A stretch of DNA of 42,283 bases, from assembly GCA_050942995.1 (NCBI GenBank), contig JBMNOI010000012.1, forward strand, positions 1 through 42,283, in the 5' to 3' direction. The DNA is from JBMNOI01 sp050942995 (GTDB taxonomy: Bacteria; Chloroflexota; Anaerolineae; UBA1429). How positions within the stretch are numbered: the first letter of the stretch is position 1; each line of letters opens with the position of its first letter. The position numbers and the translations under genes are program-made. Of the stretch, positions 15,214 through 23,307 are shown in pieces. The notes beneath the pieces were generated by a model. That model made no database searches. It worked only from the letters and a program-made list of their open reading frames with translations, and was not told the DNA's origin.

Positions 15214-16311
15214 ATGGACGAATTCAACTTTAACATCGGTGCGGTCGTTACCTGTCGGGGAGATCGCTGTGGCCGCCTGACCAAAGTGGCCGTAGACCCC
15301 CAAACGGCTCAGGCGACCGATCTGATCATAGAGACGGGAGTGCTGGGCAGCACGTGGCTGGTTCTTCCGGTGTCGGCCGTCATGCGGGCGACTGAAGAGG
15401 CCATCGATTTCGACATCCCCGAGGATACATTGCGCGACTATCCGTCATACAGAGAAGTCGAGTACACCGAGCCCGATACACTTTCCCGGCGCCGTGTCAT
15501 AACGCGTCCCGAGGTCGAACATGAGGCGCATAGCGGCATGCTTTATCCACCCACTTTTCCCACCGTTCGCCATCGATTGCACGAAGGCGTCAGTGCCGAC
15601 AAGGCCGTGCTGGAGCGGGGAACCGAAGTGCGCACCGCCGACGGCGCCGTGGGACATCTGGACCATCTGCGGGTGGATCGAGAGACGGATCGTATCACCC
15701 ATCTCGTCATCGATCGAGGGCTCCTTGCACCGGGATTCGTGGTGCCCATCCAGCAGGTGCGTCGCGTGCAGGAGGATGTCATCTATATCGAGACAGAGCG
15801 CGATCTGGCGGATTATGACCGTTACATCGCTCGTGAAGAGGCGGACATCTGGCGCGATTTGCGTGAGCATGTGGAAGAGCTCGCTCCCGACGGGGGAATT
15901 ACGATGACGCTCGATCGGGGCGTGTTGCGCCTGACGGGGATCGCCCGCAACGTTGCGACCAAGCGTCGGCTGGAGGCGGCGTCTCGCTCGGTGGGGGGGA
16001 TCATCGACGTCGAGAACGAACTGGATACCGACACGGCCATTGTGGCGCGCGTCGTCGCCGCCCTTGCGGTGGATCCGCGCACCGAGCTTGCCGTACTGGC
16101 CGTGGCCAGCCGCCAGGGTGAAGTGAGGCTTATCGGGCAGGTGGATGATGCCACCATTCGCCACGCCGCCGGCGCCATTGCCGCAGAACAGCCCGGGGTG
16201 GTCGGCGTGCGTAACGAGCTGGAGATTGCCCCCGATGATGCGACCGAATGGCTCATGTTTCGGCCGACTCGGGAGGATTACCCGAATACAGGTCGTGGTC
16301 GCCGACAATGA
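15214..16311 (+). CDS. Double PRC-barrel and double BON domain protein
   Basis: A 365-residue cytoplasmic protein without signal peptide. The first PRC-barrel is at about 5-75 (IGAVVTCRGDRCGRLTKVAV, ATDLIIETG), and the second at about 125-205 (GTEVRTADGAVGHLDHLRVD then ITHLVIDRGLLAPGFVVPI). Two BON modules follow at about 225-290 and 295-355, each closing with the glycine-rich VGGIIDVENEL or GVVGVRNELEI motif. PRC-barrels bind RNA-processing or photosynthetic partners, and BON domains bind phospholipid or osmotic-shock partners. Their combination is frequent in Chloroflexota and Deinococcus but has no assigned role. The ATG at 15214 follows AGGA. Hsp20 starts 76 bases downstream with no terminator between, so the two may be co-transcribed. 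Confidence 0.85.
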   Translation: MDEFNFNIGAVVTCRGDRCGRLTKVAVDPQTAQATDLIIETGVLGSTWLVLPVSAVMRATEEAIDFDIPEDTLRDYPSYREVEYTEPDTLSRRRVITRPEVEHEAHSGMLYPPTFPTVRHRLHEGVSADKAVLERGTEVRTADGAVGHLDHLRVDRETDRITHLVIDRGLLAPGFVVPIQQVRRVQEDVIYIETERDLADYDRYIAREEADIWRDLREHVEELAPDGGITMTLDRGVLRLTGIARNVATKRRLEAASRSVGGIIDVENELDTDTAIVARVVAALAVDPRTELAVLAVASRQGEVRLIGQVDDATIRHAAGAIAAEQPGVVGVRNELEIAPDDATEWLMFRPTREDYPNTGRGRRQ

Positions 16312-16387
16312 GAAACCACTATCCCACAGTATTACCGGCAAGAGTTGTGTAGAGTGATGGGATGTGTAAATCAGGAGGATTGTCGGA

Positions 16388-16846
16388 ATGGCATTAACCC
16401 GGTGGGATCCATTTCACGAGATGATGTCTCTGAGAGAGGCGATGAATCGCCTGTTCGACCAGGAGTTTGGCCGATTCAGCCGTACTTCCTTCGAAGAGGG
16501 CGACGGCATGTCCATTACGATGGACATGTACGAGACGGACGAATACGTCACGCTGGAGGCGCTGCTGCCGGGCGTCAAGCCCGAGGAAGTAAACATCACC
16601 GTGACGGGCAACACGCTGACCATCAAAGGCGAGGTTCGCGAGGAAGAAGAGAGGCGTCAGGGAAGCGTCTATTTTCGTGAGCGGCGTTTCGGCTCTTTTC
16701 GGCGCGCGGTGAACCTGCCGTCGAACGTCGATGCCGATGCCATCGATGCTTCATTTGAGAACGGCATACTCAAACTCAGGATTCCCAAGACCGAAGAAGC
16801 CAAGCCCAAACAGATCCCGATAACGACCGGTCAGCAGAAAAAGTAA
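16388..16846 (+). CDS. Hsp20/alpha-crystallin family small heat shock protein
   Basis: A 152-residue small heat shock protein. The alpha-crystallin domain spans about 42-140: DMYETDEYVTLEALLPGVKP, ITVTGNTLTIKGE, and FGSFRRAVNLPSNVD. The signature A-x-x-x-n-G-I-L appears as SFENGILKLRIPK, and the C-terminal I-x-I anchor as IPI. It is an ATP-independent holdase forming oligomers in the cytoplasm. AGGAGG lies nine bases before the ATG. No CIRCE element is visible upstream. A strong hairpin follows the stop. Confidence 0.96.
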   Translation: MALTRWDPFHEMMSLREAMNRLFDQEFGRFSRTSFEEGDGMSITMDMYETDEYVTLEALLPGVKPEEVNITVTGNTLTIKGEVREEEERRQGSVYFRERRFGSFRRAVNLPSNVDADAIDASFENGILKLRIPKTEEAKPKQIPITTGQQKK

Positions 16847-16859
16847 CCGTTGAGGTATT

Positions 16860-16897
16860 CGCCCGGAGGGCACGCCGGTAGAACGTCTCTCCGGGCG
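16860..16897 (+). terminator. Hairpin after hsp20
   Basis: CGCCCGGAG and CTCCGGGCG form a 9-bp stem with a 20-base loop, followed by ATTTGTG. It is probably a partial terminator, since the T run is short. Confidence 0.5.
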
Positions 16898-16954
16898 ATT
16901 TGTGTCGGGATGTCGCAGCGAGAGCGGCCTGTACGCGGGGAGGAGAGGAAGGTT

Positions 16955-18100
16955 ATGCACGGTAAGGGAGCATTCATCAAAACCACCATATGGCTGATGG
17001 TGGCAACGATGGTGTTCGGCGCATGGGGTATTCACGCCGTTGCGCAGCAGCCGAATCGCGTTCGGGTCGAGCTTACCGAATGGGTGGTGGATATGCCCGA
17101 CGATCTGGTCGCCGGGCCGAGCATATTCGAGATCACCAATCTGGGGCTGTTCACACACAGCCTGCGCATCGAGGGACAGAACCTGGAGGCCCAGCTCGAC
17201 CTGTTGTTGCGCCCACGACAGAGCGGCCTGCTGGAGGTAGAGCTGCTTCCCGGCACCTATGAGGTGTATTGTCCGGTGGGCAATCACGCTCAACTCGGTA
17301 TGCGCCGCACCATCACGGTGACGGCGGCCGAGCCGTCAGACGCCCCTGCCGTCGAGGACGGGGCGGCGGACCTGACCATGGCCTCTCTGAACCTTCCGCC
17401 CCTATCGTTTGCCACAGCGCCCCGAGGCGAAGAGCAGATGCCCCCGACGGATGACGGTGGTTCGGTGGTGGGCAATACACCGCGTACCGTCACCGTCATC
17501 GGCATCGGTCAGGCGGACGCCGTGCCCGATCAAGCGGTGATCATTGCGGGGGTGCGCACCGAGGGGGATACCGCCGCGCAGACGCTGGTCGAAAACAGCC
17601 GGCAGATGCAGACGGTATTGACGACATTGCGTGATCGGGGCATTGCGACGGGCGATATTCGCACAGAATCCGTTCAGCTATTCCCGCGTTATGAGGAAAC
17701 TCCCCCTCCGCAGACGATGCGAGAGCTGGCCGGATACACCGTGGTGAATCTGATGCAGGTGCGCGTGCGCAGCATCGCCGGACTGGGCGAGTTGCTGGAC
17801 GAGATCGTGCAGGCCGGCGCCAATACGCTCCAGGCCATTCGGTTTGAGGTGGGTGATTCGGACGATTTGCTTGACCGGGCCCGCGAGGCGGCGATGCAGG
17901 ACGCTTCGCAGAAGGCGGCCCGGCTGGCTGCCCTGGCGAACGCTTCGCTGGGCGATGTGCTTACGATCAACGAGGTCACACGCGGGCCGGGCCCGCTGGT
18001 GGCCGAGATGATCGCCCGAGCCGACGCAGCGCCCGTACCCGTAGAGCCGGGAACCCAGACGATTACCGTCGAGGTTCAAGTCGCGTGGTTACTTCGTTGA
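16955..18100 (+). CDS. Exported cupredoxin-SIMPL (DUF541) fusion protein
   Basis: A 381-residue protein with a signal peptide (residues 1 to about 30, hydrophobic core IWLMVATMVFGAWGI, cut near AVAQQ). Residues 31-125 form a plastocyanin-like cupredoxin with a complete type 1 copper set: His68 in FTHSLRI and Cys106-x4-His111-x4-Met116. After a Pro/Asp-rich linker, residues about 177-381 form a SIMPL/DUF541 domain (TVTVIGIGQADAVPDQAVIIAGV, AGYTVVNLMQVRVRSIAGLGELLDEIVQAGA, and the DASQKAARLAALANASLG segment). SIMPL proteins are envelope proteins linked to oxidative stress; the fusion with a copper domain suggests redox or copper buffering outside the membrane. A strong GGGGAGGAG ribosome site precedes the ATG at 16955, so upstream residues in frame are discarded. 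Confidence 0.85.
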   Translation: MHGKGAFIKTTIWLMVATMVFGAWGIHAVAQQPNRVRVELTEWVVDMPDDLVAGPSIFEITNLGLFTHSLRIEGQNLEAQLDLLLRPRQSGLLEVELLPGTYEVYCPVGNHAQLGMRRTITVTAAEPSDAPAVEDGAADLTMASLNLPPLSFATAPRGEEQMPPTDDGGSVVGNTPRTVTVIGIGQADAVPDQAVIIAGVRTEGDTAAQTLVENSRQMQTVLTTLRDRGIATGDIRTESVQLFPRYEETPPPQTMRELAGYTVVNLMQVRVRSIAGLGELLDEIVQAGANTLQAIRFEVGDSDDLLDRAREAAMQDASQKAARLAALANASLGDVLTINEVTRGPGPLVAEMIARADAAPVPVEPGTQTITVEVQVAWLLR

Positions 18101-18164
18101 TGAGAAATCGACCCGGGAGAATCGGGCGTACCTTTGTTGTGTAGGCCAAGAGTGAGGAGATGAC

Positions 18165-18794
18165 ATGAGAGGTAAGAGATCGTTCTTTAGCGTATGGGTC
18201 GCAGTGATGGTCATTGCCGTGCTGACTCTGACCGCCTGCGGGCTGGCAGCTGAGGATACTCTCGACACGACGCCGATGGTGCCAGAGACCCCGGGTGTGC
18301 TGCCGGAGGAGGAAGAGCCCGGATTGGTTCCCGGCCAGACACCGGAAGAGCCGGGCGTGATGCCGGATGAGACGCCGGGTATGACACCGGAGGAGCCGGG
18401 CATGGCGCCGGATGAGACGCCGGGTATGACGCCGGAGGAGGAAGAACCCGGAGTAACGCCCGATCAAACACCGGAAGAGGGTGCGACCGGCGGCGAAGCC
18501 AATGCGGTGCAGGTGACGCTTCGTGACGGCGAGATCGTCATGGACGAAGAGTTGCCGGCCGGCCCCACCATGTTCGAGATCACGAATGCCGGCGCACTGG
18601 TGCACAATTTCCGCATCGACGGACAGGGCATAACCGAGGAGCTGGAGGAGGATCTGCAGCCGGGTGAGACCCAGACGTTGGAGGTCGACCTGCTGCCGGG
18701 CGAGTATGAAGTGATCTGCCCGGTCAACGACCATGCCGATCAAGGCATGCGATTGCAGCTTATGGTGACCGAGGACAGCCGGTCACTGCAGTAA
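18165..18794 (+). CDS. Cupredoxin lipoprotein with Pro/Glu/Gly repeat linker
   Basis: A 209-residue lipoprotein. The signal peptide ends in the lipobox LTAC with acylated Cys25. Residues 30-105 are a low-complexity linker of Pro, Glu, Gly, Met and Thr (repeated DETPGMTPEE-type units) that would hold the domain away from the membrane. The C-terminal cupredoxin has His147 (LVHNFRI), Cys185-x4-His190-x4-Met195, a full type 1 copper site. The copper domain is a clear paralogue of the one encoded 1.2 kb upstream (YEVICPVNDHADQGM against YEVYCPVGNHAQLGM). It is encoded just ahead of the copper ATPase and probably acts as a surface electron carrier or copper binder. GAGGAG lies before the ATG. Confidence 0.87.
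   Translation: MRGKRSFFSVWVAVMVIAVLTLTACGLAAEDTLDTTPMVPETPGVLPEEEEPGLVPGQTPEEPGVMPDETPGMTPEEPGMAPDETPGMTPEEEEPGVTPDQTPEEGATGGEANAVQVTLRDGEIVMDEELPAGPTMFEITNAGALVHNFRIDGQGITEELEEDLQPGETQTLEVDLLPGEYEVICPVNDHADQGMRLQLMVTEDSRSLQ
18362..18440 (+). repeat. Near-identical 34-bp direct repeats in the lipoprotein linker
   Basis: The 34 bases at 18362-18395 recur at 18407-18440 with a single mismatch, giving a 45-base (15-codon) period. Related shorter units flank them. It looks like recent in-frame duplication within the spacer region. Confidence 0.8.
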
Positions 18795-18832
18795 CGGTAG
18801 TTGCGGTAGTAACTACCGTTACCGTTCCTTTT
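18791..18832 (+). terminator. Terminator overlapping the cupredoxin lipoprotein stop
   Basis: GTAACGGTAGTT and AACTACCGTTAC form a perfect 12-bp stem with an 8-base loop, followed by CGTTCCTTTT. The stop codon TAA (18792-18794) lies within the stem. Confidence 0.72.
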
Positions 18833-18842
18833 GTGGCGATGC

Positions 18843-18871
18843 GGGATGGAGGGGCCCGGCCCCTCCATCCC
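18843..18871 (+). repeat. Second hairpin before copB
   Basis: GGGATGGAGGGG pairs with CCCCTCCATCCC around a 5-base loop, a very stable 12-bp stem without a T run. Placed 58 bases before the copB start, it may protect the mRNA end, stop decay, or control read-through into copB. Confidence 0.55.
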
Positions 18872-18928
18872 GTCGCAACGGGACGATGAGCGTATCGAGC
18901 CGGGATACGACGAGACACAAGGAGCAAG

Positions 18929-21154
18929 ATGATTCACAACGGTAAAGAAGGGGCTCATCAGGATCATCGCGACGAGGAGACCATTTCTCAACCTGCTCAA
19001 TACGAAGGGGAACCCTCTCACGACGGCCATGAGCCGATGCGCCATCCCGCTGCACCGACCGAAGACAAGATGATGGATCACGCCGCGCATGGGCGCAAAG
19101 TGGACGCCGGGGCGCATGCCGAACATGACGGCGCTGCTGCAGAGGCGCATGCCGCTCACAAGGGCGCCCACGTGGACCACACCGGGCACGAGCAAATGTT
19201 TCGCCGGCGGTTCTGGGTGTGTCTGGCGCTCTCGATTCCCGTGCTCTTGTACAGTACTGCGGTCCGGCAATGGCTGGGTTTTGTGATGCCCGCTTTTCCG
19301 GGGAGCGAATGGATTCCGCCTATCTTTTCTTTCGTCATCTTTGTCTATGGCGGGGTGCCGTTTCTACAGATGGCCGTGCCCGAATTGCGCAACCGGCAGC
19401 CCGGCATGATGACCCTTATCTCACTGGCCATCCTGGTGGCCTTTGTGTATAGCGTGGCCACGCTGTTTTTGCCCGGGACCATGCCCTTTTTCTGGGAACT
19501 GGTCACGCTGATTACGATTATGTTGCTGGGGCACTGGCTGGAGATGCGTAGCGTGCGCCAGGCGTCGCGATCGCTGGACGAGCTGGCCCGCCTGATGCCG
19601 GACACGGCAGAGCGCCTGACGCCCGACGGCCGCAGCGAACAGGTATCGGTAGACGCTCTGCGTGAGGGCGATCTGCTGCTGATTCGGCCCGGGGCCGGTG
19701 TGCCGGCCGATGGGGAGGTCGAAGAGGGAGATTCGCAGGTCGACGAGGCGATGATTACCGGCGAATCGCGCCCGGTGGACAAGGCCCCGGGAGACCGTGT
19801 GATTGCCGGGACCATTAACGGCGACGGCAGCCTTCGCGTGCGCGTGCGGGCCACCGGCAACGAGACGGCTCTGGCCGGCATCATGCGGCTGGTAGAACAG
19901 GCGCAACAGAGCAAGTCTCGCACACAGGTGCTGGCCGACCGCGCGGCCGGCTGGCTGTTCTATATCGCTCTGGGCGTGGCGCTGTTGACGGCGGTGGTCT
20001 GGACGATTGCTGGGGGGCTGAATGTGGAGGTGGTCGAGCGGGTGGCGACGGTGCTCGTCATCGCCTGTCCTCATGCGCTGGGCCTGGCGATTCCGCTGGT
20101 GGTCGCCATTACGACGACTCTGGGCGCCCGTAACGGCATTCTGGTGCGCGACCGTCTGGCGCTTGAGGAGGCGCGGCTTGTCGATACGGTGCTCTTTGAC
20201 AAGACCGGCACCCTTACGCGTGGCGAACAGGGTGTGGTGGATATGGCCGTGACCGAGCGCTGGATCGACGAGGGCAAGACCCGTGATGATGCGCTGGCCC
20301 TTGCCGCTGCGGCGGAGGCCGATTCTGAGCACATGATCGCCCGGGCGTTGGGGCGCGCCGCGGAGGAGCGGGCGCTCGATCTGCCCCGGGTCTCGGGTTT
20401 CGAGGCGCTCAAAGGGCGCGGCGTGCGTGTGACATTCGACGGTCGGGCCGTACATGTGGGCGGTCCCCGGTTGCTCGAATTGCTCGAAAGCGATCCGCCA
20501 GAGCCACTTCGATCTTTTGCCGAACGGGCGGGCGAGAAGGGGCAGACGGTGGTCTATCTGGTCGTCGAGGGAGAGATCGTCGCCGCGATGGCTCTGGCCG
20601 ATGTCATTCGTCCCGAGAGCCGACAGGCGGTGGATCGCCTGCACGAAATGGGCATCGAGGTGGCCATGGTCACCGGCGACAGCGAGGCCGTCGCCCGATC
20701 GGTGGCGACCGAGCTGGGGATCGATCGATATTATGCCGGTGTGCTGCCCGAGCACAAGGACGGTAAGGTGATCGGGTTACAGCGTCAGGGAAAACGCGTC
20801 GCGATGGTAGGCGACGGAGTGAACGACGCTCCTGCCCTCACCCGTGCCGATGTGGGGATCGCCATCGGTAGCGGCACCGATGTGGCCGTGGAATCGGCGG
20901 GGATCATCCTGGTCAAGAGCAATCCGCTGGATGTGGTCGCCACCATCGAACTAAGCCGCGCCAGCTATCGCAAGATGATTCAGAATCTGGCCTGGGCCAC
21001 CGGCTATAACGCCCTTGCGCTGCCTCTGGCGGCCGGCGTACTGGCCCCGATCGGCGTGTTGCTTTCCCCCGCCGTGGGGGCGTTGTTCATGTCGCTGAGT
21101 ACCGTCATTGTGGCCGTAAATGCGCAACTGTTAAGGCGACAGCGCATTTTCTGA
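18929..21154 (+). CDS. copB: CopB-type copper-translocating P1B ATPase
   Basis: A 741-residue metal-pumping ATPase in the cytoplasmic membrane. The N-terminus (1-90) is rich in His, Met and Asp rather than a CxxC domain, as in CopB. The sixth-helix motif is Cys380-Pro-His382, the CopB signature, against CPC in CopA. Others are the actuator loop ITGES, phosphorylation site Asp424 in DKTGTLT, TGD in MVTGDSEAVA and GDGVNDAPALTRADVGIAIG. Late helices carry YNALALPLAAG and SPAVGALFMSLST. One oddity: the nucleotide-binding motif normally reading Ser-Glu-His-Pro is SEHM here (His468, Met469). Two cupredoxin genes precede it and a membrane protease follows, which fits envelope copper handling. Confidence 0.92.
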   Translation: MIHNGKEGAHQDHRDEETISQPAQYEGEPSHDGHEPMRHPAAPTEDKMMDHAAHGRKVDAGAHAEHDGAAAEAHAAHKGAHVDHTGHEQMFRRRFWVCLALSIPVLLYSTAVRQWLGFVMPAFPGSEWIPPIFSFVIFVYGGVPFLQMAVPELRNRQPGMMTLISLAILVAFVYSVATLFLPGTMPFFWELVTLITIMLLGHWLEMRSVRQASRSLDELARLMPDTAERLTPDGRSEQVSVDALREGDLLLIRPGAGVPADGEVEEGDSQVDEAMITGESRPVDKAPGDRVIAGTINGDGSLRVRVRATGNETALAGIMRLVEQAQQSKSRTQVLADRAAGWLFYIALGVALLTAVVWTIAGGLNVEVVERVATVLVIACPHALGLAIPLVVAITTTLGARNGILVRDRLALEEARLVDTVLFDKTGTLTRGEQGVVDMAVTERWIDEGKTRDDALALAAAAEADSEHMIARALGRAAEERALDLPRVSGFEALKGRGVRVTFDGRAVHVGGPRLLELLESDPPEPLRSFAERAGEKGQTVVYLVVEGEIVAAMALADVIRPESRQAVDRLHEMGIEVAMVTGDSEAVARSVATELGIDRYYAGVLPEHKDGKVIGLQRQGKRVAMVGDGVNDAPALTRADVGIAIGSGTDVAVESAGIILVKSNPLDVVATIELSRASYRKMIQNLAWATGYNALALPLAAGVLAPIGVLLSPAVGALFMSLSTVIVAVNAQLLRRQRIF

Positions 21155-21208
21155 CGGTTCGGTACATTTTCGTCCGAGCCTTTTATCAATACGAAGGGAG
21201 CGATCACG

Positions 21209-22387
21209 ATGACGGGTGGCTTTCGTATCGGTCGCATTTTCGGTATCAACATTCGGGTGGACTGGAGCTGGCTTCTGATCTTTTTACTCATCACATGGAA
21301 CCTGAGCGCCGTGTTTACCCAGGTGCAGCCGGCATGGGGCCCGGGATTGATCTGGGGTCTTGCCGTTGGGGCTGCACTCTTGTTCTTTGCCTCGGTATTG
21401 GCCCATGAACTCGCCCATTCCCTCTTTGCGCGGGCGCGGGGGGTGCCCGTCCGCAGTATCACCCTGTTTCTTTTTGGCGGAGTATCCAACATTCAGCGAG
21501 AGCCCGATTCGCCGGGCGCCGAGTTCTGGATGGCGATTCTGGGACCGTTGACCAGTATCGTGCTGGGATTGCTCTTTCTCTGGATCGGCGGGGTCGGTGC
21601 TCTGGTTCTGGGGGGCACGGCCCAACCGACGCAGATTCTGGCCCCCCTGGATCCGCTTTCGACACTCTTTCTGGTGCTGGGCAGCGTCAACATTGCCCTG
21701 GGCGTCTTTAACATGATCCCCGGTTTTCCGCTGGACGGAGGGCGGGTCGTGCGCTCGATCCTGTGGGCCATTACCGGCAACCTGCGCCGGGCGACGCGCT
21801 GGGCCTCTGGGCTGGGGCAGTTGATCGCCTGGCTGCTCATCATCATCGGCATCTCGATGGCCTTTGGTCTGCGGGTACCCTTTTTCGGCACAGGGCTTGT
21901 CGGCGGCATCTGGCTGGCCTTTATCGGCTGGTTCCTGAATACGGCGGCTATGCAGAGCTATCAACGCCTGCTCATTCAGGATATGCTGGAGGGTGTGTCT
22001 GTTGCGCGCATTATGCGCACCGATCCGACGACTGTGGCGCCCGATGTGACGGTCGATGAATTGGTCTATCAGCGGGTCATGCGCTCCGATGATTATGCCT
22101 TTCCGGTGGTCGAAGGCGATCGACTTGCCGGAATCGTCACGCTGAGGGATGTGCGTGACCTGGGTCGTAATCAATGGGCGGCGACATCCGTGGCAAAGAT
22201 CATGACGCCGACGCAGGACCTGGCCATCGTAACGCCTGACGAAGACGTCAATGAGGCGCTGAACCTGCTCGTTCAGTACGACGTGCGCCAGCTCCCGGTC
22301 ATCGAGGACGGTCGATTTGTCGGGTTGTTGCGTCGTGTCGACATCATACGCTGGATGCAGCTTCATTCGGACATGGAGCTCGAATAA
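21209..22387 (+). CDS. Site-2 protease (M50 family) with two CBS domains
   Basis: A 392-residue membrane metalloprotease. His66-Glu-Leu-Ala-His70 in VLAHELAHSLFARARG is the zinc site, and NMIPGFPLDGGRVVRSILW supplies the third ligand (Asp of LDGG). Six hydrophobic segments span residues 14-250. Two CBS domains (about 262-385) follow: VARIMRTDPTTVAPDVTVDELV then VAKIMTPTQDLAIVTPDEDVNEALNLL. This arrangement is the site-2 protease group III/FtsH-like 'peptidase M50, CBS' form, in which the CBS pair may gate activity by adenine nucleotides. Its substrate (anti-sigma factor or membrane transcription factor) is not in the window. AAGGGAG precedes the ATG. It begins 54 bases after copB. Confidence 0.93.
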   Translation: MTGGFRIGRIFGINIRVDWSWLLIFLLITWNLSAVFTQVQPAWGPGLIWGLAVGAALLFFASVLAHELAHSLFARARGVPVRSITLFLFGGVSNIQREPDSPGAEFWMAILGPLTSIVLGLLFLWIGGVGALVLGGTAQPTQILAPLDPLSTLFLVLGSVNIALGVFNMIPGFPLDGGRVVRSILWAITGNLRRATRWASGLGQLIAWLLIIIGISMAFGLRVPFFGTGLVGGIWLAFIGWFLNTAAMQSYQRLLIQDMLEGVSVARIMRTDPTTVAPDVTVDELVYQRVMRSDDYAFPVVEGDRLAGIVTLRDVRDLGRNQWAATSVAKIMTPTQDLAIVTPDEDVNEALNLLVQYDVRQLPVIEDGRFVGLLRRVDIIRWMQLHSDMELE

Positions 22388-22413
22388 GGCGTCGGTATAC
22401 GATATCGGCTGAG

Positions 22414-22447
22414 GGCTCGTGAGGACGCAGGTGCGCCTTCACGAGCC
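22414..22447 (+). repeat. Hairpin between the protease and DUF2267 genes
   Basis: GGCTCGTGAGG and CCTTCACGAGCC form an imperfect 11-bp stem with an 11-base loop and no T run. It may be a processing or stability element. Confidence 0.45.
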
Positions 22448-22471
22448 GGTGTGACAGGTCAGGAGGATGGC

Positions 22472-22876
22472 ATGCAGTATGACGAGTTCATGGGGCAGGT
22501 ACAGGCCCGAGGCAGAATGAGCTCACAGGGTGAGGCGTTCCAGGCGGTGCGGGCTGTGCTGGAGGTGCTCGGTCAGCGGATGGCCGGGGGAGAGCCTTCG
22601 AATCTGGCTGCGCAGCTTCCATCCGAATTGCACGATTTTCTCACCAGTGGAGGGGGTGAGGGAGAGCGTTTCGGCCTGGACGAGTTCTTCCGGCGCGTAA
22701 GCGAAAAAGAGGGCGTCGACCTGCCCGTATCGATCTTTCATACACGGGCCGTCATCTCGGTGTTGCGAGACGCCGTGACGCCCGGCGAGTATGAGGATAT
22801 GCGGGCCCAGTTCCCTGACGACTATGATCCGTTATTCGATGCGAGTTACGAAGGACAGATGGATACGGCCCGATAG
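22472..22876 (+). CDS. DUF2267 domain protein
   Basis: A 134-residue soluble helical protein of the DUF2267 family: MQYDEFMGQVQARG, then AFQAVRAVLEVLGQRMAGGE, LAAQLPSELHDFL and DEFFRRVSEKEGV. The family is common near stress and PRC-barrel genes and has no known biochemical role. It typically contains two repeats of about 60 residues, visible here as the pairs AVRAVLEVLGQRM/AVISVLRDAVTPGE and AAQLPSEL/RAQFPDDY. AGGAGG sits five bases before the ATG at 22472. A strong terminator follows, ending the operon. Confidence 0.85.
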   Translation: MQYDEFMGQVQARGRMSSQGEAFQAVRAVLEVLGQRMAGGEPSNLAAQLPSELHDFLTSGGGEGERFGLDEFFRRVSEKEGVDLPVSIFHTRAVISVLRDAVTPGEYEDMRAQFPDDYDPLFDASYEGQMDTAR

Positions 22877-22895
22877 TATCTTTTGCAGGCAACGC

Positions 22896-22931
22896 AGGGC
22901 GCCCGATAAGGATGATCCGGGCGCCCTTTTT
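22896..22931 (+). terminator. Rho-independent terminator after DUF2267
   Basis: AGGGCGCCCG and CGGGCGCCCT form a 10-bp stem with a 12-base loop, followed by TTTTTG. Confidence 0.88.
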
Positions 22932-23016
22932 GAGAATGCCGGTTTTTAATCTGCCGAAATGATGCGTGCCCGGGGATGGGATGCCGCCGCCGTCGGTACC
23001 TTCAGGGCGCTCCGAT

Positions 23017-23046
23017 TTGCACAACCGGCCCAAAGGGGCTTATGAT
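23017..23046 (+). promoter_or_regulatory. Probable promoter of the HtrA-like protease
   Basis: TTGCAC, 18 bases, TATGAT. It would leave a leader of about 255 bases. In the 22877-23307 gap I see no gene. Confidence 0.45.
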
Positions 23047-23307
23047 ACAATTAGAAACAAGGGGTGCGATCGTCTGGGGGAATGGGAGCTTGACGAGTAT
23101 GGTCGCTCTGAATCCCGGGCCGGTCGTGTCCGTCGCGTTATCCATCGCAGCCATCTGATCGGCCCACCCCCCTGACTCTTCCCGGTATGGCATGTCGAGC
23201 CGGTTATGCCCGGACGGTTGTCGTGCACAAGCCGGCCTTGATCATTTGACCGTCAACGCCATTCAACTCGCTTGCATCCTGACTCTGCTATGAACAAGAG
23301 GAGAATG

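Noticed and set aside
19421..20755. A 444-residue open frame antisense to copB
   Set aside because: It is a mirror of a GC-rich gene with clear motifs on the other strand; its sequence looks non-protein-like and it has no ribosome site. The same holds for 21284-22366 and 1576-2166.
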